64,000 nucleotides of DNA from Yoonia vestfoldensis DSM 16212 (GCF_000382265.1 NZ_KB907973.1:124001-188000); one strand, 5' to 3'. Shown: positions 1-8,699, counted from the stretch's first letter. Numbers and translations: made by a program. Notes: a model not told the origin generated them from the sequence alone.

Positions 1-412
1 GGCGCAGCACGCGCGCGACCTCGAACATCACTTTTTGCAGGTCGGTCACATGTTCCAGCACATCCACACAAACCACCGCATCATAGCTGGCGGCGTGATA
101 GGGCAACGCCTCGCCGACGCCCACATCATAGGCGATGTTCAAGCCTTCGGCTGTGGCATGCTGGCGCGCGGCGGCGATCGCCTCGGCGGCGGGGTCGATG
201 CCGGTGACCCGCGCGCCGCGATTGGCGAGCGCCTCGGCCATGAACCCGCCCGCGCAGCCCAGATCAAGGACATCCTTGCCTTGCCAGTCGATCAGTTTGT
301 CGAAATGCTTCAACCGTCCGGGCACAAGGTTTTTCAGCGTCCTGACCCAGCGGATATCATCCGACCACCATTTGTCGGCATAGGTGTCATAGATGGTCAG
401 GTCATTGCGCAT
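1..412 (-). CDS. UbiG-like class I SAM-dependent methyltransferase (3' end cut by window edge)
   Basis: The readable 137 residues carry a class I methyltransferase fold: the SAM-binding motif I VLDLGCAGG at about residues 48-56, the acidic VTGID strand after it, and a VCVDVLEHV segment typical of UbiG-like enzymes. It lacks the EVAKFEA-type start of true UbiG, so an O- or C-methyltransferase of the UbiG superfamily is the safe call and ubiquinone synthesis is only possible. The ATG overlaps the stop of the upstream membrane methyltransferase gene by 11 bp, so translation is probably coupled. The C-terminus lies outside the window. Confidence 0.8.
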   Translation of the reverse strand, partial: MRNDLTIYDTYADKWWSDDIRWVRTLKNLVPGRLKHFDKLIDWQGKDVLDLGCAGGFMAEALANRGARVTGIDPAAEAIAAARQHATAEGLNIAYDVGVGEALPYHAASYDAVVCVDVLEHVTDLQKVMFEVARVLR

Positions 413-1217
413 GGGGTTTGTCCTTTTTCAATCGCGGCAGCGCATAGGGCACATCCGCCTTGTAACGCGCAAAGTCCGCGCCATAGCGGTGGGCAAAGCG
501 CCGTTCCTTCATCCGCGGGGCCAGCAGGCAATAGGCGGTATAGCTGAAAGCCAGCGCCAGTTGATCCGGCGTCCAGACCGGCACGGTCCACAGCGTCAGC
601 GCGAAAGCCACATAGATCGGCTGGCGGATCAGCGCGAAAAGCCCGCGCGTGGGCATGTCGGGAAACACCGGCCTGATCCGCGCCAAAAGCGACATCCACC
701 CCAGCGCGCCGGACTGCACCTCGGCGCCCGCATCAAAACTGGCTTTCATCAGTAAAAGCCAGCTTGCGGCATAGGCGGCGGTGATGGCCCAGAACAGGGC
801 CCCTTCGGCGCGCCACCAGATGATGCCCGACGGTGTCCAAAGCGCGAATAGCGCCAACAATTGCGCCGAGGCGATGATCGCATAGGTGGTCGTGGCCAGC
901 GTCGCGCCATGCGGTCCGGGGATCAGCCGGGCAAGCCATTTGCTGCCGCGCGCCGACAGAAAGAACGAATGCGCCAGCGGGAATTGCGCGATCAGCGCGG
1001 CATTGGCCAGTGCGGCCCAAGGCCAGGGCACGGTGCCGAAACTCTCGCTCAGCCCAAAGAACATCGCCGCGATCATCGCCAGCACGGCGGCGGCGAACAG
1101 CAGATGGCACAGAGCCCCCATCAACAGCGCCAGCATCATCCGCCCCATCCCCGCAGGCGGGTGCAAGGCCGCGCGGATCAAGCCGATCAGCCGTGCGATG
1201 CGCGGATCAGCCAGCAT
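402..1217 (-). CDS. ICMT/NnrU-like membrane methyltransferase family protein
   Basis: This is a 271-residue polytopic protein with about six hydrophobic segments. The C-terminal third holds the isoprenylcysteine-methyltransferase/PEMT-like signature: an RQPIYVAF segment, then a last helix and an ERRFAHRYGADFARYKADVP tail that in the family helps bind SAM. Substrates of this branch are unknown and are probably lipidic or isoprenoid. The ATG at 1217 is preferred over an upstream in-frame start because it gives an 11-bp overlap with the upstream oxidoreductase gene, matching the overlaps at both neighbouring junctions. It is part of the leftward operon that starts at 6164. Confidence 0.75.
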   Translation of the reverse strand: MLADPRIARLIGLIRAALHPPAGMGRMMLALLMGALCHLLFAAAVLAMIAAMFFGLSESFGTVPWPWAALANAALIAQFPLAHSFFLSARGSKWLARLIPGPHGATLATTTYAIIASAQLLALFALWTPSGIIWWRAEGALFWAITAAYAASWLLLMKASFDAGAEVQSGALGWMSLLARIRPVFPDMPTRGLFALIRQPIYVAFALTLWTVPVWTPDQLALAFSYTAYCLLAPRMKERRFAHRYGADFARYKADVPYALPRLKKDKPHAQ

Positions 1218-2145
1218 GGTGCGCCAGCAGATCGTCAGCGATGGCTGTGCCGCTTGTCCAGGCATCCTCGACCTTCGGCCCGAGGCACCAGTCGCCGCCC
1301 AGATAGAGCGTGCCGGTCTCGTCGCGCAGGAAGGGTTCGCCCAACGCCTGCGTCACCTGCCCATAGCGCCAGCGATGCGCGGCGGCATAGCGGACCTGCG
1401 CCATCTGCGCGCCCAGCCGGTCCAGCAGCAAGGGCAGCATCAGGTCTGCAATCGCCTCTTTGTCCAGTTCCAGATGGGTTTCGCTGAACGCGGTGCTGGC
1501 TTGCGCCACCCAAGCCACCGGCCCCTGCGGGCGATCAGGTTTTGTGCTGTCCTGCGCGATCCACGCCAGATCGGCAATTTCATCGCGGGCGGTGATGAAG
1601 GGCGCAGGCCCGTCGATCGCAGCCATCAGCGTCAGGTTTGGCGCATAGGCGACATCCGTCAGCCGCGCGGCCAAGGGGTGATCCGCGCCGATGATGCCCG
1701 CCACTTGCGGGGTGGGGACGGTGCAGATCACATGCGATGCGGGCAGCACCTCGTCCTCCAGATGTACCCGCCAGCCTTCGCCCTCGCGCGACAGCCCGGT
1801 GACCAGCGCCTCTTGCCGCATGCTCAACCCCGCGCCGATCCCCTTGGCCAGTGCCGACATGCCGGGCGTGCCAACAAGCCCTGTCTGCCATCCGCCGACA
1901 TGACCGCTCGCGGCGAGTGTGCCCAGCACGGCCGCAAAACCCGCACCCTTGGCGCTGACATATTGCGCGCCATGGTCGAAATGCAGGCCCATTGCCCGCC
2001 GTGTCGCAACCCGCCCGCCGATGCCGCGGCCTTTGTCCAGCACCAGCACGGCGCGTCCGGCATCCGCCAGCCTGCGCGCGGCGGTCAGTCCGGTGATGCC
2101 AGCGCCGATCACGATTGCAGGGGCCGTATCTGGTTTATGCGTCAT
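1207..2145 (-). CDS. Renalase-like FAD/NAD(P)-dependent oxidoreductase
   Basis: The 312-residue protein has an N-terminal Rossmann FAD site (VIGAGITGLTAARRLADAG, about residues 12-30) followed by a GRGIGGRVATRR segment and FDHGAQY, the arrangement seen in the renalase/COG3380 branch of the amine oxidase superfamily. A C-terminal YLGGDWCLGPKVEDAW closes the flavin pocket. It probably oxidises a small or nicotinamide-like substrate in the cytoplasm, but the substrate cannot be read from sequence. It overlaps the ABC1-kinase gene and the membrane methyltransferase gene by 11 bp each, which argues for coordinated synthesis. Confidence 0.82.
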   Translation of the reverse strand: MTHKPDTAPAIVIGAGITGLTAARRLADAGRAVLVLDKGRGIGGRVATRRAMGLHFDHGAQYVSAKGAGFAAVLGTLAASGHVGGWQTGLVGTPGMSALAKGIGAGLSMRQEALVTGLSREGEGWRVHLEDEVLPASHVICTVPTPQVAGIIGADHPLAARLTDVAYAPNLTLMAAIDGPAPFITARDEIADLAWIAQDSTKPDRPQGPVAWVAQASTAFSETHLELDKEAIADLMLPLLLDRLGAQMAQVRYAAAHRWRYGQVTQALGEPFLRDETGTLYLGGDWCLGPKVEDAWTSGTAIADDLLAHHAG

Positions 2146-3481
2146 CGGTCAGGGGTCCTGTGCGGTAGTTTTCCAGAAGCGCACGCAGATTGACCCGCGC
2201 GCGCAGTTTGGTGGCCAGCAGATACATGCCGCCGATCTTGCGATGTAAAAACAGCGTCTCGGCAGGCGGGACGTGCATCAGGTCGCGGTCGTTGCCGATG
2301 GCCATGCCCATATCGCGGAGCCGTTCCAGCAGGTCCGTCGTGCCGAAATCAAACGGCACATCCTGCCGCAGCGGGACCATCGCGGTGTCGAACATCGCTT
2401 GGATGAGGTCTTGATGCTGCGGCGGTGTGGCCGTGCTGAAATAGCCGATCGCCAGCATCGCCTGCCTGACGGCGGGCGCATCCCCCTCAAGCCCCGCATT
2501 CATCAGGTTGCGAAACGTGGCCTGTTGCGCGGGGCTGATCATCCGCACCGCCCCGAAATCCAGCAGGACAATCCGGCCTGTCGCGCGGTCCACGCGGTAA
2601 TTGGCAAGGTTGGGGTCGGTCTGCATCGCGCCAAAGGTGAAGAGTTCGCGCAGCACCAGATCAATCAGATCGCGCGCCGCGCGGTCGCGCACGTCCTGCG
2701 GCGCATCCGCCAGCACATCGACCGGATCAGCCGCAAGATAGGTCATCGCGAGCACCGCGTCGGTGCTGAAATCGTCCTGCACCTGCGGGACCATGAACGC
2801 GTCCGACCCTGCGAGCAGATCACCGAAGCGGCGCAGATGCGCGGCCTCGGCGCTGTAATCGGCCTCTTCATGCAACTGCGCTTTCGCAGCGGCCAGCAGC
2901 GGGGCAATATCCATGCCGCGCGGCAAGAGACCCGGCAGGCGCATCAATCCCGCGATATTGTCCACATCGCTGTCGATACTGGCGCGTACGCCCGGGTATT
3001 GCACCTTGATCGCCAGATCGCGGCCATCATACGTCGTGGCGCGATGCACCTGCCCGATGGAGGCGGCGGCAAATGGGCGCACGTCGAAGGATGCAAAGCG
3101 CTTGCGCCAGCCTTCACCCCATTGCGCGTTCAATGCGCCTTGGAGCTGCTTGGGCGGCATGTGGCGGGCATCGTCGCGCAGGCGGGCAAGGATCGCGGTC
3201 AGTTCCGGCGACAGCACGATCCCTGTATCCATGGACAACATCTGCCCCATCTTCAGCGCCGCCCCCCGCATTTGTGCCAGACCGTCGGTCAGCCGCAGCG
3301 CGTTGGCTGGCGTCAACAGCAGGTCCGCCATACCGGGGCGCTGGCCGCTGGCCAAGCGCCGCAAGCCACCCGTCGCCACACCGCCCGCGATCCCTGCGGC
3401 GATCCCGCCCATGCGCAAAAGGCGGTTCGCGCGGCCGGTCGGCACGGGCGTGCCGCGCATTCTGTCATCGGGTCGGGTCAC
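2135..3481 (-). CDS. ABC1/UbiB-family atypical kinase
   Basis: At 448 residues this matches ABC1 (ADCK/UbiB) proteins: an early KMGQMLS (KxGQ-like) motif, the Ala-rich loop AAASIGQVHRA, the lysine strand AIKVQYPG, and a DFG motif (VLLDFGAVR). The usual DPHPGN catalytic loop reads TDPNLANY, a departure from consensus. Family members support quinone or lipid biosynthesis as ATPases or kinases. The GTG at 3481 is chosen because AGGTG lies just upstream; an in-frame ATG at 3460 lacks a Shine-Dalgarno sequence. The gene follows the glycosylase by 26 bp. The neighbouring methyltransferases and flavoprotein suggest a quinone- or isoprenoid-linked role (inference). Confidence 0.85.
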   Translation of the reverse strand: MTRPDDRMRGTPVPTGRANRLLRMGGIAAGIAGGVATGGLRRLASGQRPGMADLLLTPANALRLTDGLAQMRGAALKMGQMLSMDTGIVLSPELTAILARLRDDARHMPPKQLQGALNAQWGEGWRKRFASFDVRPFAAASIGQVHRATTYDGRDLAIKVQYPGVRASIDSDVDNIAGLMRLPGLLPRGMDIAPLLAAAKAQLHEEADYSAEAAHLRRFGDLLAGSDAFMVPQVQDDFSTDAVLAMTYLAADPVDVLADAPQDVRDRAARDLIDLVLRELFTFGAMQTDPNLANYRVDRATGRIVLLDFGAVRMISPAQQATFRNLMNAGLEGDAPAVRQAMLAIGYFSTATPPQHQDLIQAMFDTAMVPLRQDVPFDFGTTDLLERLRDMGMAIGNDRDLMHVPPAETLFLHRKIGGMYLLATKLRARVNLRALLENYRTGPLTDDA

Positions 3482-3507
3482 TGGGCACCTGTCGTCTGCA
3501 TCACCTG

Positions 3508-4935
3508 CTAACTGGCGCGGCGCGCCGCTTCGTAAAGGGCGGTGGTCAGATCGGCGCGCGCTCTGGCCTGTGCCGCAGCGTCGGTCAGGCGCAGGATATA
3601 GGACGGATGCCAGGTCACCAGCACCGGCCCGTTGTGCAGGCCCTGTTCGATCTTGCCCTGCCGGTCCTTCATCGGGGCGGCATTGCCTGTCAGCGCGTAG
3701 GCGGCGCTGGCCCCCAAGGCGACGGTCAGTTTCGGCTGTACGAACCCCAGTTCCAGCCCCAGCCACCAGCGGCAATGGTCAATTTCCGACCTGTCGGGCG
3801 ATTGGTGGATGCGGCGTTTGCCGCGCGGGGTGAATTTGAAATGCTTGACCGCATTGGTCAGCCACGTGTTGGCGGGGTCAATCTGTGCCTTGGCCATCGC
3901 TTGCCGCAAGACCTGCCCCGCCGGGCCGACAAAGGGCTTGCCTTCCAGATCCTCGCGGTCGCCGGGCTGTTCGCCCACGATCATCAGCGCGGCATCCGGC
4001 GCGCCTGCGCCCCAGACCGTCTGCGTCGCCTTTTCGCAGAGGTTGCAGCGGCGGCAGTGCAAGGCGGCCTGCTGCGCCTGATCCAAGCTGTCGGGCAAAT
4101 CCACCGCTTGCGGCATGGCCGCTCGGTAGCGGGTGGACACCGCCGCCGCACCGGGCCGGGCGGGGGTGCTGCCAGCCTCACGCATCCGCTGCACGCGGGC
4201 TTCGGCGTCTTTCAGCATGGCGGGGATCAGCTGCGTTTCAGGCAGGTTTTTCCAGTATTTCTTGGGCATCTCGGAGCGCATCGCATCGAGCTTGATCCGC
4301 GCAGGATTGAAGATATTGGCGAAATACGTGGCCCAGAGGGATTCGGACGCATCATCGGGCAGATCGGGGCGGGCGGCGGCAGGGCCAAACCGCAGCTTGC
4401 CGCCTTCAAAATGCGCGGTCAGTTCGGGGGTCGCGATCATCCAGTCCATATCGGCGAAGCGTTTGGCAAAGAACGGCACACCGGGTTCCAGCGTATGATG
4501 CTCGGGTTCGAACCATGCCGCGAAACGGCGGCGGGTGGTGGCGCTGGGCAATTCGCGGAACCGCACGAAGGCATGCATCTTGTGAATGTCGCGGCGGACG
4601 TTCTTGGCCAGCAGTTGCAGCTGCCGCCCCAAAGGATCGGCGGCGGACAAAGGATCGCCATCGCGCCGGTCGATCCGCCACAATGCCTGATACAGCAGCG
4701 CCGCGCGGTCGGGCGATTTGTGCCAGATCGCGGATTTCGCGATGTCAAAGAAGGCAGCGGGCACTTTTGCCTGATGCGGCCCCATCTCGCGCGGCAGGGG
4801 GTGAGCTGCGAACAACCCGCCACCGCCGGTCCAGTCGATCAGGTCCGGCGCGATCCGGTGCGAAATGGCGATCCGTGCCGCATCACGCCAAGCATCCAGC
4901 GTGCCAAGATCGGGCAGCGTGACGGCGTAGGTCAA
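3508..4935 (-). CDS. UdgX-type uracil-DNA glycosylase with N-terminal DUF4130 domain
   Basis: This 475-residue protein joins two modules. Residues 1-250 resemble the DUF4130 partner of radical-SAM DNA-repair proteins. Residues 285-475 form a family 4-like uracil-DNA glycosylase: cysteines C294, C297, C300 and C388 for an Fe-S cluster, motif GEQPGDRED at 321-329, and motif HPSYILR at 443-449. The insertion GKRRIHQ (372-378) contains the KRRIH loop whose histidine in characterised UdgX forms a covalent bond with DNA after uracil removal; here it would be H377. The gene overlaps the radical-SAM gene by ATGA. The pair probably acts on damaged or modified DNA and should be SOS-controlled through the box at 6179. 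Confidence 0.9.
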   Translation of the reverse strand: MTYAVTLPDLGTLDAWRDAARIAISHRIAPDLIDWTGGGGLFAAHPLPREMGPHQAKVPAAFFDIAKSAIWHKSPDRAALLYQALWRIDRRDGDPLSAADPLGRQLQLLAKNVRRDIHKMHAFVRFRELPSATTRRRFAAWFEPEHHTLEPGVPFFAKRFADMDWMIATPELTAHFEGGKLRFGPAAARPDLPDDASESLWATYFANIFNPARIKLDAMRSEMPKKYWKNLPETQLIPAMLKDAEARVQRMREAGSTPARPGAAAVSTRYRAAMPQAVDLPDSLDQAQQAALHCRRCNLCEKATQTVWGAGAPDAALMIVGEQPGDREDLEGKPFVGPAGQVLRQAMAKAQIDPANTWLTNAVKHFKFTPRGKRRIHQSPDRSEIDHCRWWLGLELGFVQPKLTVALGASAAYALTGNAAPMKDRQGKIEQGLHNGPVLVTWHPSYILRLTDAAAQARARADLTTALYEAARRAS

Positions 4936-6164
4936 ATCAGCTGCAACTGCTGGGGCGGCGGCGCGAAACGCGCGCGCAAATTCGCGCTGTCGGTCATCGC
5001 GGCCGGGGTCCAGCCGGGCATGGCGACGAAAGCCTTGGCCTTTTTCATCAAGGCGCCCATGCGCACCAGATCCTCGTACCGCAAGGCCCCGCTGCGCCGT
5101 GCGGCGATGATCCGGTCCACGATCCGCGTGCCGAAACCGGGGACCCGCAGCAGCATGTCACGGGTGGCGCGGTTCACATCGACGGGAAACTGGTCGCGGT
5201 GCTGCAGCGCCCAAGCCAGTTTCGGATCAAGCTCCAGATCAAGATGTCCCGCCTTGGTGCCGGTCGCGATCTCTTCTGCCGAAAAGCCGTAGAACCGCAG
5301 CAGCCAATCCGCCTGATAAAGCCGGTGTTCCCGCACCAAAGGGGGCTGGACCAGCGGCAACATGGCCGATGCATCGGGGATCGGGGAAAAGGCGGAATAA
5401 TAGACCCGCCGCAGTTTATAGCCGGAATAAAGCCGCGTCGCGCTGTTCAGGATCGCCACGTCATCGGTGCCGTCTGCGCCGACAATCATCTGCGTGCTTT
5501 GACCTGCGGGCGCAAACTTTGGCGGGCGTTTGCCGGTGTGGGATTTGTCCTTGGCAGCTTCGCCTTCCAACCTGACCTGCGCCATGCTCGCGCGGATCGT
5601 CTCGGGGCGCTTTTCGGGCGCGAATTTGCGCAAGGATGCATCCTGCGGCAGTTCCACGTTGATCGACAATCGGTCGGCGTAAAGCCCCGCTTCCTTGATC
5701 AATTCCGGCGCGGCATCAGGAATGGTTTTCAGATGGATATAGCCGCGAAAGCCGTGATCGACCCGCAGGCTTTTTGCGATCCGCGCCATGTCGCCCATCG
5801 TCTGGTCGGGCGATTTGATGATGCCCGACGACAAAAACAACCCTTCGATGTAATTGCGCCGGTAGAATTCCAGCGTCAGGGTCACGACCTCCTCGACCGA
5901 GAACCTTGCGCGTTCCACGTTCGACGACACGCGGTTGATGCAATAGGCGCAGTCGAAAATGCAGAAATTCGTCATCAGGATCTTGAGCAAGGATATGCAT
6001 CGCCCGTCCGGCGTATAGGCATGGCAGATGCCAGCGCCGCCGGACGACCCCAGTCCGCCCTTGCGTGAATCCCGCCGCTCACCCCCCGAAGAGGCGCAAG
6101 AGGCGTCGTATTTCGCGGCATCCGACAGAATCGCGAGCTTGTCTTGCAGGGTCATTTTTACCAT
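4932..6164 (-). CDS. Putative DNA modification/repair radical SAM protein
   Basis: The 410-residue protein has the radical SAM cysteine motif C68-x3-C72-x2-C75 (CIFDCAYC) that binds a [4Fe-4S] cluster. Further cysteines occur near the N-terminus (SCASSGG, ICHAY). A C-terminal helix-hairpin-helix follows (MLLRVPGFGTRIVDRI, about residues 337-352), the DNA-binding element found in repair proteins. Family members are almost always next to a DUF4130/UdgX gene, as here, and the reaction is unknown. The first ATG (6164) is used; an ATG three codons later is also possible. It is the first gene of the operon, directly downstream of an SOS box. Confidence 0.88.
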   Translation of the reverse strand: MVKMTLQDKLAILSDAAKYDASCASSGGERRDSRKGGLGSSGGAGICHAYTPDGRCISLLKILMTNFCIFDCAYCINRVSSNVERARFSVEEVVTLTLEFYRRNYIEGLFLSSGIIKSPDQTMGDMARIAKSLRVDHGFRGYIHLKTIPDAAPELIKEAGLYADRLSINVELPQDASLRKFAPEKRPETIRASMAQVRLEGEAAKDKSHTGKRPPKFAPAGQSTQMIVGADGTDDVAILNSATRLYSGYKLRRVYYSAFSPIPDASAMLPLVQPPLVREHRLYQADWLLRFYGFSAEEIATGTKAGHLDLELDPKLAWALQHRDQFPVDVNRATRDMLLRVPGFGTRIVDRIIAARRSGALRYEDLVRMGALMKKAKAFVAMPGWTPAAMTDSANLRARFAPPPQQLQLI

Positions 6165-6178
6165 GACCCCACATTAAT

Positions 6179-6193
6179 GTTCTGCCTTTGTTC
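6179..6193. promoter_or_regulatory. LexA (SOS) box, GTTC-N7-GTTC
   Basis: The sequence GTTC-TGCCTTT-GTTC is an exact match to the direct-repeat LexA operator of alphaproteobacteria. It lies 15 bp upstream of the radical-SAM start codon at 6164, where LexA would occlude RNA polymerase. This predicts DNA-damage induction of the radical SAM/UdgX genes. The consensus is established knowledge; binding here is inferred. Confidence 0.7.
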
Positions 6194-6231
6194 GTCAATG
6201 GCAGACGACAACGACGGGCAATCCGCCGCAG

Positions 6232-6498
6232 TCAGATTTGTGCGGACGGATGCGCCTTGCCCCAGATTTTCGGCACGTCGCGGGCAAGGGTCGCCCGTCC
6301 GGCCCGTTCCAGGGACGCCAGTGCCGCCGCCGCATCCCCTTGATATCTGGCCCAGATACGCCGTGCGGACCGTGGGCTCCATGGCAGGCGTGCGGTGGCA
6401 AGCCATTGCCGCAAGGGGGGCGGCAGGGCATCGAAATCGCGCATCGGGTCAGGGCGCGGTTTCCCGCGCAGGGTAGTTTGCAGATTGCGTCCCATCAT
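6232..6498 (-). CDS. Small DUF6525-like conserved protein
   Basis: This is an 88-residue basic protein beginning [10 protein letters not shown], with [20 protein letters not shown] in the middle, a pattern I recognise from the short Rhodobacteraceae DUF6525 family. It has no signal peptide or membrane segment. The ATG at 6498 overlaps the stop of the upstream zinc GTPase gene by 4 bp (ATGA), so the two are probably cotranscribed and the protein may belong to the Zur regulon. The function is unknown. The family name is from memory. Confidence 0.65.
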   Translation of the reverse strand: MMGRNLQTTLRGKPRPDPMRDFDALPPPLRQWLATARLPWSPRSARRIWARYQGDAAAALASLERAGRATLARDVPKIWGKAHPSAQI

Positions 6499-7700
6499 GC
6501 CGCCTGCTGCTTGCCCCAGTGCGGGAACGGATCGGCCAGCCCTGTCCATGCGTCGGGCGTGAAATTCTGCGCCGGGATCAGGGCCGCATCCAGCATCGCG
6601 CGGATCGCGGCCTCATCCATGCCCGCGCCGATGAACACCAGTTCCTGCCGCCGGTCGCCCCAAGGTTCCGCCCACTTACCCGCAACCTCGGCCAACATGT
6701 CGGGATGCGTGGGCCAACGGTCGCGCGGCACCGACACCCACCAGCCCCCCAGAGGCGTGACGGAGGAAACCGCCCCCGCAAGACTGTATTCCGCCACCCA
6801 ATTGGGGCGCGTCGCCAGCCAGAAATGCCCCTTGGCGCGGATCACGCCGGGCAGGTCGCCGGTCAGGACTGCGTGGACCTTGGCCGGATCGAACGGCGCG
6901 CGGGCGCGGTAGACAAAGGAGGAAATGCCGTATTCTTCGGTTTCGGGCGTGTGATGGGCAAAGCCGTAAAGCTCCTTCGCCCAGAACGGGTGTTCATGCG
7001 CGCGGTCAAAATCGAAAAGGCCCGTGTCAAAGATCGCATCAGGATCGACGCGGGACTGGTCCGTCTCGATCAGGCGGGCGTCGGGGTTCAGCGCGCGGAT
7101 GATCTTGCGCGCGGCATCGACCTTTTCGGGACCTGCGTCGGTTGTCTTGTTCAGGATCACGACATCGGCGAATTCCATCTGTTCGGTCAGCAGGTTGACC
7201 AGCGTGCGGGTATCGTCGTCCCCCAGACTTTCGCCGCGATCGGCCAGAAAATCATGGCTAGCAAAATCATTGAGCAGGTTGATCGCATCGACCACCGTCA
7301 CCATCGTATCGAGACGGGCGACATCGGACAGGCTGTCGCCATCCTCGTCCCTGAAATCAAAGGTCGCGGCGACGGGCAAGGGTTCGGCAATGCCGGTGGA
7401 TTCGATCAGCAGGTAATCGAACCGCCCCTCGGCGGACAGGCGGCGCACCTCTTGCAGCAGGTCATCGCGCAGGGTGCAGCAGATGCAGCCGTTCGTCATC
7501 TCGACCAGCTTTTCCTCGGACCGGGACAGTTCCGCGCCTTCGCGGATCAGGTCGGCGTCGATGTTCACCTCGGACATGTCGTTGACGATCACCGCAACGC
7601 GGCGGCCGTCGCGGTTGTTCAGGACATGGTTAAGCAGGGTGGTCTTTCCCGCACCCAGAAACCCCGACAAAACCGTGACGGGCAAGCGTGTGTCTGCCAT
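6495..7700 (-). CDS. COG0523 (CobW/ZigA-type) GTP-binding zinc metallochaperone
   Basis: The 401-residue P-loop GTPase has GFLGAGKT at 13-20, the metal-binding CICC at 72-75 ([12 protein letters not shown]) and the Mg/GTP strand [10 protein letters not shown], followed by a CobW C-terminal domain. Members with this layout deliver zinc to client enzymes under zinc starvation. A Zur-type palindrome sits 21 bp upstream of the ATG, supporting the zinc branch over cobalamin or nitrile hydratase branches. A good Shine-Dalgarno (GAGGAG) precedes the start. It is followed by the DUF6525-like gene through a 4-bp overlap. Confidence 0.88.
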   Translation of the reverse strand: MADTRLPVTVLSGFLGAGKTTLLNHVLNNRDGRRVAVIVNDMSEVNIDADLIREGAELSRSEEKLVEMTNGCICCTLRDDLLQEVRRLSAEGRFDYLLIESTGIAEPLPVAATFDFRDEDGDSLSDVARLDTMVTVVDAINLLNDFASHDFLADRGESLGDDDTRTLVNLLTEQMEFADVVILNKTTDAGPEKVDAARKIIRALNPDARLIETDQSRVDPDAIFDTGLFDFDRAHEHPFWAKELYGFAHHTPETEEYGISSFVYRARAPFDPAKVHAVLTGDLPGVIRAKGHFWLATRPNWVAEYSLAGAVSSVTPLGGWWVSVPRDRWPTHPDMLAEVAGKWAEPWGDRRQELVFIGAGMDEAAIRAMLDAALIPAQNFTPDAWTGLADPFPHWGKQQAA

Positions 7701-7720
7701 GCTCTTCTCCTCTATGTACT

Positions 7721-7733
7721 GTTATAACATAAC
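7721..7733. promoter_or_regulatory. Zur box upstream of the COG0523 GTPase gene
   Basis: GTTAT-AAC-ATAAC is an inverted repeat that differs at one base from the alphaproteobacterial Zur core GTTATAnTATAAC. It lies in a short AT-rich patch 21 bp before the start codon at 7700, in the expected promoter position for repression when zinc is plentiful. Confidence 0.72.
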
Positions 7734-7761
7734 TAAAGGAGTCGCGCATGGTCTGCAAGAG

Positions 7762-8664
7762 CTAGGGCACGCCGCCGCGCGTCATCCGCAAGGACCGGCC
7801 AGCTGTCATCGGCGGCGATGATCCGAAATGGCCGTCGAGTATCCGCACCATCCGGCGATAGGCGGCACGGTGCCGGTTGCGCAGGGTGACGCCGGCAAAG
7901 ACCGGTTGCGTGATGACCGGCGCATCCGTCACCAGATGGCACTGGCCTGCCGCGATCAGCGCCTGCGCAGACGGGGCCAGCACATAGGCACTGCCCGCCA
8001 GCGATGTGACCAGATCGACCATCGCCGCGTTCTGCCCGATAGACAGCGATACATTGGTCAAGTCGGGCAGCAAGGCCGCATGGCTTTGCGCAAAAGCGGG
8101 GGCGTAATTGGCAAGAATATAGCTATCGGCGCGCACCTCGGTCAGGCGGGTCGCGTGGGTCGAGACCATTAGATAAGGCACCTCGCCCAAGGTCTGGAAA
8201 TAAAGATCGGGGTGGATTTTCGGCGTGTAAAGCACCGCTACATCCTGCGCGCCTGTCACCAGATCGGCGCACATCTGCGCGGAATAATCGGCCTCGAAGA
8301 AAAACACCGTATCGGGCAGGGCGGCGCGGAATTGCCCGATCAGCGCGCTGATCGCCATGCCGACAAGGTCGTGCTGCAACCCGATGCGCATCGTCACGCC
8401 TGCGATCCCGCTGTCGCGTGTGGCGTTCAGCGCGGTGATCCAGCTGTGCCGCAGGCTGCGCGCATGGGGTTCGAACCGCAGCCCTTCGGTGGTCAGCGCC
8501 GTGCCCGCGCGCGAGCGGATGAACAGCGGGCGGTCAATCGCCTTTTCCAGCGCCTTGATCCGGCCCGAGATCGTGGATTGCGTCACCCCCAGCCGTTCGG
8601 CTGTCTGGTTGAAGCTGCGCGTTTCGCACAGATCAAGGAAGGTTTCGATCAATTCGATTTGCAT
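7762..8664 (-). CDS. LysR-family transcriptional regulator
   Basis: This is a 300-residue LysR protein: an N-terminal winged helix-turn-helix (IETFLDLCETRSFNQTAERL then VTQSTISGRIKALE, residues 5-40) followed by a periplasmic-binding-protein-like effector domain. The ATG at 8664 is used because the region upstream, up to 8847, does not resemble a LysR start. It is divergent from the MttB-family gene with a perfect 7-bp palindrome between them, so it most likely controls that two-gene operon and itself. The effector is unknown; a methylated amine would fit the neighbours (inference). Confidence 0.88.
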   Translation of the reverse strand: MQIELIETFLDLCETRSFNQTAERLGVTQSTISGRIKALEKAIDRPLFIRSRAGTALTTEGLRFEPHARSLRHSWITALNATRDSGIAGVTMRIGLQHDLVGMAISALIGQFRAALPDTVFFFEADYSAQMCADLVTGAQDVAVLYTPKIHPDLYFQTLGEVPYLMVSTHATRLTEVRADSYILANYAPAFAQSHAALLPDLTNVSLSIGQNAAMVDLVTSLAGSAYVLAPSAQALIAAGQCHLVTDAPVITQPVFAGVTLRNRHRAAYRRMVRILDGHFGSSPPMTAGRSLRMTRGGVP

Positions 8665-8680
8665 GGAAACCACTCTGCCC

Positions 8681-8699
8681 TGATCGGCAATCCCGATCA
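8681..8699. promoter_or_regulatory. Candidate LysR operator palindrome
   Basis: TGATCGG-CAATC-CCGATCA is a perfect 7-bp inverted repeat with a 5-bp spacer and contains the LysR T-N11-A core (T8684 to A8696). It lies between the divergent LysR gene (start 8664) and the MttB-family gene (start 8778). Confidence 0.6.

Noticed and set aside
3073..5292. A 739-residue plus-strand frame
   Set aside because: It is antisense to ABC1, UdgX and the radical SAM genes, has Arg/Gly-rich composition and no known motif.
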